Part shown: piece after piece, positions 59,301 to 64,000 of the stretch
Position numbering within the stretch: position 1 is the first letter of the stretch
Layout: each line of letters starts with the position of its first letter
Notes under the pieces: generated by a model
The model's database searches: none
What the model was told of the DNA's origin: nothing
Seen by the model: the letters and a program-made list of their open reading frames with translations, nothing else
Position numbers and translations under genes: made by a program
Source: Malania oleifera
Taxonomy: Eukaryota; Streptophyta; Magnoliopsida; Santalales; Ximeniaceae
DNA: 64,000 nt
NCBI RefSeq assembly: GCF_029873635.1
Contig: NC_080423.1
Coordinates: forward strand, 100,254,991-100,318,990
Direction: 5' to 3'

Positions 59301-59350
59301 CACCAATATCATAGCCATATATTAGTCCACCTAGAGCAGGAAATAGAAAC
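34264..59350 (-). CDS. VGT1: Vacuolar glucose / D-xylose-H+ symporter-like transporter (VGT1/VGT2 group), 5' end not found
   Basis: Exons (minus): 59350-59272, 51507-51448, 51323-51257, 51178-51054, 50628-50527, 50319-49951, 49832-49785, 49655-49593, 45848-45768, 45563-45465, 43143-43006, 34395-34264. All have GT-AG borders and consistent phase, with 454 codons including TAG. The protein is an MFS sugar transporter. It runs from FLFPALGGLIYGYDIGATS (helix 1) through TSGSLYGALIG, MHAAPMYIAETAPSQIRG, GWRYMYAASVP, LPDSPRWLLL, LVLFQQITGQPSVLYYA, VDKFGRRPLLLGG and LSFGPIGWLMISEIFPL to VPETKGLSLEEIEAKLL. This fits Arabidopsis VGT1/VGT2 (tonoplast glucose import by H+ antiport) better than the plastid paralogue. 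The ~60-residue N-terminal exon(s) were not located and lie upstream of 59350. Introns reach 8.6 and 7.8 kb, swollen by insertions. No break was seen in the coding exons. Confidence 0.93.
36240..36866 (+). mobile_element. Endogenous caulimovirid remnant, capsid-like part
   Basis: The plus strand carries a coat-protein-like segment with SERYYTLCGPDDINLKQAYL and DPLGEEVLRKLQ (about 36700-36840), a pattern seen in plant pararetrovirus capsid regions. It is broken. It abuts, head to head on the opposite strand, the reverse transcriptase part at 36870-38400, so the copy is rearranged. It lies in the last intron of the transporter gene. Confidence 0.6.
36870..38400 (-). mobile_element. Endogenous caulimovirid remnant, reverse transcriptase-RNase H part
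   Basis: The minus strand reads through a reverse transcriptase with FDLKAGFWQLGIHPDDRPK-like and IYIDDILLFSK motifs (about 38000-37740). RNase H follows, with HSTLKEILAVRRGIEKFEFH, EMDMSSFPKMMQFKQK and WANWFSQYKFEVKHIKGK (about 37240-36960). FSQYKFEVKHIKGK and MDMSSFPKM are hallmarks of Caulimoviridae rather than LTR Gypsy. The genus is uncertain; petuvirus- or florendovirus-like is plausible. The copy is clearly a fossil, with about ten or more breaks. Confidence 0.82.
38560..38850 (+). mobile_element. Ty1/copia reverse transcriptase fragment
   Basis: About 290 bp with copia RT signatures in order: YGIDYFD, then LNYVRVL, then CRLRKAIYGLKQSPQA. It is broken and orphaned, with no LTR beside it. 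It lies next to the caulimovirid remnant but belongs to a different family. Confidence 0.75.
40310..40395. mobile_element. LTR-end fragment (TTGGCCCACAA...TAAGCTTTTAGGTAAA type)
   Basis: GATATACATTGTTGGCCCACAACCTAATAGC followed by TTAAGCTTTTAGGTAAAGTCGTAATCTAACA is shared with 62870-63025 and partly with 52113-52139. At 62930 the same end is followed by TGGTATCAAGC, a tRNA-Met primer-binding-site-like sequence, so these are LTR 3' ends. Confidence 0.5.
41165..41350 (-). mobile_element. L1 LINE 3' end fragment
   Basis: The plus strand begins with a long T run (41167-41179), TATATATAAACAAAGAAG and TTTTATTAGAG, the reverse complement of an L1 tail. The minus strand resembles the 3' UTR sequence of the other L1 copies in this window. 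Confidence 0.5.
41380..42130 (+). mobile_element. L1 LINE ORF2 3' fragment
   Basis: Plus-strand segments include the domain before zf-RVT (LPHTERHLWNFHFGRSLNEL, 41357-41719) and the zf-RVT finger (CVLCLRSGETCAYLFLHC, 41793-42161) with GFGKGKDRKSLWW. The two parts are in different frames with stops between them. No poly(A) or target duplication was identified. Confidence 0.75.
42240..42800 (-). mobile_element. LTR-retrotransposon leader/gag fragment
   Basis: GCTTTGATACCATGTTGAAG (near 42760) is the reverse complement of AACA-TGGTATCAAAGC, a tRNA-Met primer-binding site next to an LTR end, giving a minus-strand element. The sequence beyond it is a short broken frame without a recognisable domain. 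Probably a copia-type remnant. Confidence 0.45.
44344..44796. mobile_element. Short solo LTR, 453 bp
   Basis: Begins TGTTAGGAATATACG and ends AAGCCCAACA, flanked by perfect direct TCCCTA (44338-44343 and 44797-44802). It contains TTTACGTGATTCGGCAATTTTGCCTACGTCCACGG, a box I recall as widely shared among plant LTR/TRIM elements, and a CT-rich run. It has no coding capacity. It could be a TRIM-type or full-length-element solo LTR; orientation is unresolved. It lies in a transporter intron. Confidence 0.8.
46570..47730 (+). mobile_element. RTE-clade LINE, 3' part
   Basis: Coding fits the plant RTE reverse transcriptase, starting near ATHLLRRL-like sequence (46600). EKAYYRIHRKAL-like and HQGSMLSPYLFTLVIDEL follow, then LLTDDIVQIDE in place of the usual FADDIVLIDE, then LESRGFRMSRNKTKYM, GKFYRTAIRPAMLCGSKCWA and RNEHILNKVGIASVEDKIRE. 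The 3' end reaches TTGTTGTCGTTGTAA, the short TTG-type tail usual for RTE. The frame has several stops and shifts, so it is inactive. The altered FADD box would itself impair catalysis. Confidence 0.88.
48640..49300 (+). mobile_element. L1 LINE 3' fragment
   Basis: LNRINTNDLLQIRRPYKAIS (48780-48840) marks the region before zf-RVT and is shared with the L1 pieces at 57430 and 61500. It is followed by CLLCCES, then LWQERNTRIF-type sequence near 49050, and an A-rich tail (GAAAAAAACAAAAAAAG, 49286-49302). Frames are broken. Confidence 0.75.
52113..52144 (-). mobile_element. Short LTR-end fragment flanking the copia insertion
   Basis: GGGCCAACAATGTACATCAAGCTTTAATAGATC matches the LTR-end family seen at 40310 and 62990. 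The copia element inserted at its edge; AGATC (52140-52144) is the left target duplication. Confidence 0.4.
52145..52748 (+). repeat. Left LTR of the copia element
   Basis: Starts TGTTGTAATATGTGG and ends TTTGCACAACA. The first third holds a run of AAACCGTCGACGGTTT-like palindromes (52225-52425). The downstream end has the copia U5 block GTGGACGTAGGCATTGCCGAACCAC. Confidence 0.93.
56800..57354 (+). repeat. Right LTR of the copia element
   Basis: Matches the left LTR, with fewer palindrome units (56875-57035) and a shorter 3' part. It ends TTTGCACAACA directly before AGATC. Confidence 0.93.
57430..58300 (+). mobile_element. L1 LINE 3' fragment
   Basis: Contains VDELTALLSFLDYF-like sequence (57540), a LNRINTNDL block (57755-57785), a damaged zf-RVT finger and a 3' UTR ending ATTTTTTTTATCTAAAAACAATAATAAG. 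Same subfamily as 48640 and 59940. It starts close to the right end of the copia element. Confidence 0.65.
58301..59271. other. Intron sequence of the transporter gene
   Basis: A poly-A run sits at 58331-58348. A short unit, AAGCAGCCTCTTGGATAAAAAGCAGCTGTAAGGCTGCATACA (58514-58556), is typical of dispersed plant repeats. No gene was recognised. Confidence 0.4.
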
Positions 59351-59519
59351 CTGAAACCATGGATCACTACTCACAAAAATAAATAGAGGAAATAAATTAA
59401 AAAATTATTTTCATTTCAGTTTGAAAACATTCCTATAATCAGTATACCGTCATCACAAGCCAATCAGAAACAGCATTTTAACATCTAGATGTTTCAAATC
59501 ATTTCAGATACGCACACTG

Positions 59520-59520
59520 A

Positions 59521-59558
<38 letters not shown>
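59520..59558 (+). repeat. (GA)n microsatellite
   Basis: About 18 GA units, in sequence upstream of the first identified transporter exon on the minus strand. Confidence 0.95.
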
Positions 59559-59559
<1 letters not shown>

Positions 59560-59939
59560 ATTGTGACAGTGAGAAAATTATGTCCCATTACATATGCAAT
59601 AGCTTCTAAAGTTGTAAATACATGAATTTTATCATGTTTATCATAGTCATACAAGATACAGTGGAAATAACAACATTTGTATATGAAAGTTCAAAAATGT
59701 CAAATCCCTCAGGTGAACTGAAGAACCAAATAAGAAATGAAGCTACCCTATAGCTGCCCAGGCAACTAAAGCACAAAAGTTATTCATCAGCTTCACTCAG
59801 ACTTTGAACGCTGTGCTGTGTAATTCAACAAAAACATCATTATAAGCACTGACACATATGTGCCAAACAAAGATAGGGAGTCAAAAGTGTAGTCTACAAC
59901 AATGCACCTATCAGCTCATTCTTTTCTTCTGAGGTGGTT

Positions 59940-60715
59940 CACTTTCTAGGGATTTCATTTTTTTATTTTTTTTTAAGGAATCTAAATGAAAGAGAGATTG
60001 ATGAGCTCACCACCTTTCTTAATGTTCTTGATCATTTTGTTCCCTTCAATAGGGATGATGAGAGAGTTTGAGAGGGAGAAGCTTCGAGTCTCTTTTCTAC
60101 TAAATCTTTTTTCCTTCAGCTCTTAAGAACTCCTTCCCACAATCATTTTCCTTGGAGAAAAATCATATGGAAGGCAAATATTCCTTTAAAGATTCAGACT
60201 TCAGGTGGATTAATATGTAAGATTCGTAACAGGTTAGAAGACCCTAATAAAGTTCTTAGTCCCAATATCTGCATGAGTGCTGTGAGTCCAATGAAAAACA
60301 AATGCCCACTTTCTCCTTTTTACTGTGAGGTGGCAAACCATCTATGAAATGCTCTTTTTTCTTGCTTTGGTGAAGCTTGGTTGACAACTCAGTTCATGGG
60401 CGGCTTGCTAGGTTTTGGCAAGAGTAGAAAGAGAAGAGCACTATGGACTTGTGCGGCTTTTGCTATTCTGTTAGGTTTAGGCTTTAGTTTAGCCTTTGGA
60501 TTGAGAGGAATACAAGAATCTTCAATGATCGTACAATCTCTCCTCATTTGGGTTTTTTTGGGAGATATCATTGTCCAGCCTTCAAAGGGATTGGATGGCA
60601 GCTTTATTGTAATTTCATTGTATTTTTTTTCTTTTTGATTTTAGGAGGACATCCTGTTCCCCTCTCATTGTACAGTTGTTTGTTCTTTGTTAATACACTT
60701 TTCTTATTCCAAAAA
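59940..60715 (+). mobile_element. L1 LINE 3' fragment
   Basis: IDELTTFLNVLDHF-like start (~60000), then RRALWTCAAFAILLGLGF, RGIQESSMI and the PSKGLDGSFIVIS end near 60600. The 3' UTR ends AATACACTTTTCTTATTCCAAAAAAC. Frames are broken. Confidence 0.7.
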
Positions 60716-60960
60716 ACAATGTAGTCTGAAATTGACACAAAATATCAAACCCAAGGCTGTTCGCTATGGATACGTACATGTCTCTCTATGTGAGTGTATT
60801 TGAATACGTTGCAAATCAAAATGTACATGTATATGGATGCCCACGGACCTGCATAGGTACAACTTGCACACATACGTGCATGGTGCCCATGTATATGTCA
60901 GTGTGCATTTATATCCATACACAATGTGTGTGTATCCATATGGACCATATATATATATAT

Positions 60961-62045
60961 TGATAGAAAAAGAAATTCATTAGGTAAAGATGGACTTTAC
61001 AGGGAGGATAGAGGACATCTCCTTAACAAAGTCTGGTAATCCTCAGGAAAACCAAAAAGAGAATTGCAAAAATAACTAATGACAAAAATTCAAGATGCCC
61101 TTAGAAGGACTTCCAATCGGGCTGAACAGAACACATTCCCTTGAAATTTCCAAAGCCCATACACCACAAAGAAGCCATAAATAGAATCTTTCCCCACACC
61201 AACCAATATGGTAACTTCTCCCCTGCAAATATACACACATTACATTCCTTCCACAAGCCCCAAAACACTGCAAATATAGCACAATTCCATAATGCAATTT
61301 CTTCCTTCTTCTTCCCAAACCCCACAAAAGAAATTGCCAAGAACTCCTCCACTGTTCTAGGAAACCCAGCTTTCTTCAAAGTAATTGAATAACTTTTTCT
61401 AGACCTTCCATGCATAATCGCAGTGCAGGAAAAGGTGTGAAACAGACTCTGAACAATTAACGCACAGCATATGAATATCAGGAAGGAGAGCCTTTAAAGG
61501 CCACCTCATCTGCAACAAGTCATTAGTATTTATCCCATTAAGCACAACCAACCAAAGAAACACTTTGATTTTAGGGGAAATTTTGAACTTCCACATAACC
61601 TTGTAAAGAGGAATTTGTCTGAACCAAGAATTCAAAGAAAGATTTACAAGAATAGACTCCTGAAGAATCCAACAACCAATACCGGCTATCATTTTCAGAG
61701 GATACCCAAATTATTCAACATAATCAATAAAGAAGATTACTCAATAGTTTCCCTATCATTCAAGGCTCTCCTGAAATGGAAATCCCAAGAGGGTAAAGGA
61801 CCGTATGAGTCTACTCTAAATGAAGAAATGGGATCATTTTTCCCTGAGCTCAATCAAAAAAGGCAAGGGAAAGAGGTGGACAAAAATACATTCCCCGTCC
61901 ATAGATCTTTCCAAAAACGGATATTATGACCCTTACCCAAACAAATTTAGTATGGGGAATAAAGAGAGGGTAAATCTGAGATATAGCTTTCCACGAAGTT
62001 CCCGAAGAACATCTAAAACCAAAATTAGTATATATATATATATAT
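60961..62045 (-). mobile_element. L1 LINE ORF2 3' fragment in an (AT)n site
   Basis: The minus strand encodes KFKISPKIKVFLWLVVLNGI, then NTNDLLQMRWPLKALLPDIH, the zf-RVT finger CVNCSESVSHLFLHC (61692-61399), and GLWKECNVCIF (61415-61101). Its two ends lie in (AT)n tracts (60947-60960 and 62029-62045), so it probably inserted into an AT microsatellite. CATTTATATCCATACACAA occurs on both sides (60906 and 62069), which extends the duplicated context. Confidence 0.8.
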
Positions 62046-62869
62046 GAACCACATATATGTCTGCATGCATTTATATCCATACACAAATTTTTCTCCAAGT
62101 AAAAACCTAATAGGTCAATGTATCCAAATTTGGGAATGAGTTCCTACAATAAATCATAGAAAAAGAAAATAATTAGTTTTCTAAAAAGGCTATTAAATAG
62201 TTTCAGTGTTTCCAAGAAGGAATCCTGGAAGAGGAGAGCAATAGACAGATTAAACAAGCGATGGACAGATTAAACATCCAGCATTTTTGCACTAGTAACC
62301 ACTATCAACACTCAAATTTCTGCCAAGTAATTTTTTTGGTATGGAAGGAACTCCACGTATATTTTGAGATTGCCCTTCCTTTTTATTTTCCTGAAGGCTT
62401 TGTGTCCAATTCAGTGTTATTCGACCACTTAGCCTTTTTGAACTACATTTGTAACATTTGAATGATCCACATATTACATTAGAGAACCAGATAAAATTAT
62501 TCTGATCTGACCTTCCACTAAATAAGCAACCACAAACTGAGAATTGACATCATTGCCTCATCACACTTAGGCACTGATTACCTTGAGAAGCACAAATTTA
62601 GTTATTTGTGGTGCCTCAACTATCTATGCTTCTAAAAGCGTCAAACACAATAGGAAGATTATCAACACACTGAACCAAAAAATTGTAATATTTTAAAGAA
62701 TTTATGAAGCGTGGAGATGGATAGGATATACAGGTATAACACAACACAAATATGGTAATATTGGGTAATTTGGAACCTCAGACAAACTGAAACACAATAA
62801 AATGACTAAGCAAGACTCTGTTAATAAATATATGTACTTCTATTGCGTTTACTGCTAATATTTTGTTAA

Positions 62870-63025
62870 AACTGTTAAGCAACCACTTTACCTAAAAGTT
62901 TAAGCTTTTAGGTAAAATGATAATCTAACATGGTATCAAGCTATATTGCCACGAAGTCCTGGATTCTTGGACCACTATAAGCTTCAGCTGTTAGATTGTG
63001 GGCCAACAATGTGTTATGTATACCA
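62870..63025. mobile_element. Two LTR-end fragments facing each other
   Basis: The plus strand has AAGTTTAAGCTTTTAGGTAAAATGATAATCTAACA-TGGTATCAAGC (LTR end plus primer-binding site). About 55 bp later comes the reverse-orientation end GCTGTTAGATTGTGGGCCAACAATGTGTTATGTATACCAAGC. This suggests a collapsed or rearranged copia-type element. Confidence 0.5.
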
Positions 63026-64000
63026 AGCTTTAACAATCCCCAACAAGCAGCCCATTTGCATGTATTTGATTTGTATTTAAAAGTATCTCAAGTATTGGAT
63101 ACAATTTGAAAGTTGAAAACCATATTCTATTTTTTACTTGTATCTGAAGTATTAGATACATATCAAGAAGTACTGGACAAGTATTGTCCAGATGCAGATA
63201 AAATATAGAATACACCTGCCCTCTAGAAATATCCATGCTACACAATTATTTATTTTCTTTAAATGTTAAAAAAAATATATCTAAGAAAGACTCATAGAAA
63301 ATTAAAGGAATGGACTAAAGATCAACTACGATAAAAAAGGCAATCAACCAAGTGACCTAACAAGCACCAATAATTTTATATATATATATATATATATAGA
63401 AAGTCACTAAGAAAACTAGGAGAATACATGAAAGGGAGAACAAGAAGTCAACAAAACAAAATGAAGAGAAGAATTACAAACAGCCACTCTCCAATCCCTT
63501 TGCACATCAACCAAAGAAATTACCCAAAAAATATCAGAATCTACAGACCAAAAAGGCTCTATCTTAAAGCAAATATTCCAATCTAACATGGTCCCTGAAG
63601 ATTCTATGATTTTTCTCCTTCCCTTAGAACTTAAAGGATAACAAGCCAAGCACACTGCCATAACACTTTCCCTTGCAGATTCTTACCAAAACCCTAGAAC
63701 TTCATCCACATTAAAATAATTGTTTGCATAGCTAATACATATTGCAATGAAAACCATAAAATCTGTAAGTCAAAACTTTCATTCGCATTTTGAAAGGTTT
63801 GCGGAACAACAGTTTGCAACTTCAACTAATAAAGTACCGCAGCTATGATGTCAGGTGTGACAACCGACTAGAATAGGATAAAAGCCCTCACCTTCAGTTC
63901 GCAGACAAAGTCATATTATTCTTCAATTGTCAACCAATAAAAAAATGTTAGGAATCTCAAACTAATACCCTATCTTCTGATTGAATTTCATGTCTCAAAA
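63026..64000. other. Unassigned right end of the window
   Basis: Contains an (AT)n run at 63376-63398 and an 81-codon minus-strand open frame (63661-63416) that I do not recognise. The missing N-terminal exon(s) of the transporter should lie in or beyond this region; no match to the expected AAILP-type sequence was found. Confidence 0.35.

Noticed and set aside
34264-59350. Assignment to the plastid D-xylose-proton symporter-like 3 (sucrose) paralogue
   Set aside because: MHAAPMYIAETAPSQIRG, GWRYMYAASVP and LSFGPIGWLMISEIFPL fit the VGT1/VGT2 group better than the plastid type, as I remember those sequences.
63416-63661. 81-codon minus-strand open frame as a transporter N-terminal exon or gene
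   Set aside because: No similarity to the expected N-terminus and no recognised domain; possibly repeat-derived.
63820-63910. Minus-strand IIAAV-like sequence as the missing transporter exon
   Set aside because: It does not lead into an AAILP-type junction with correct phase for the exon at 59350.

Overview
This 64 kb window is plant nuclear DNA, almost certainly from a eudicot angiosperm. It carries three intron-containing host genes, and their exon-intron structures can be read directly. The rest is plant-type transposable elements: a MULE with its transposase and a plant-mobile-domain gene, Ty1/copia and other LTR remnants, an RTE LINE, many L1 3' fragments, a MITE-like element and an endogenous caulimovirid. 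AT-rich introns and CT/CA/AT microsatellites are common. No rRNA, tRNA or CRISPR was recognised, and the species cannot be named from the sequence alone.

Layout. 1-2.4 kb: a copia-type LTR split by a 2.0 kb solo LTR of another family. 3.9-13.9 kb: a Mutator-like element (MULE) with ~373 bp terminal inverted repeats, a decayed transposase and a shortened plant-mobile-domain gene on the minus strand, and a 2.1 kb solo LTR inserted in it. Its right end lies 64 bp before the start codon of the first host gene. 13.97-24.76 kb (+): a SMG9 orthologue (nonsense-mediated decay), in 7 exons or 8 with an optional 21-nt micro-exon. It contains an old decayed copy of exon 5 and a recent 571 bp duplication covering most of exon 6. 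26.8-30.8 kb (-): a small, very basic 126-aa conserved protein in 4 exons, function unknown. 31.2-32.3 kb: a 5'-truncated L1 with a perfect 16 bp target duplication. 34.26-59.35 kb and beyond (-): a vacuolar glucose / D-xylose-H+ symporter-like transporter (VGT1/VGT2 group). Twelve coding exons, 454 codons including the stop, are visible; the first coding exon(s) were not found. Its introns hold an endogenous caulimovirid remnant, a small solo LTR with a TCCCTA duplication, an RTE LINE, a nearly full-length but broken copia element (52145-57354, AGATC duplications) and several L1 3' ends. 59.4-64 kb: probable 5' intron or flank of the same gene, with L1 and LTR debris.

The host genes look like functionally unrelated neighbours. 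The main biology is how mobile DNA has reshaped them: a MULE end replacing the proximal promoter of an NMD factor, exon duplications inside that gene, and a transporter spread over at least 25 kb by insertions. I found no wholly new multi-gene system. The most distinctive structures are the MULE end repeats, built from alternating 28-29 bp hairpins and ACACGTGG (G-box/ABRE-like) boxes, and the short palindrome arrays in the LTRs of two element families.
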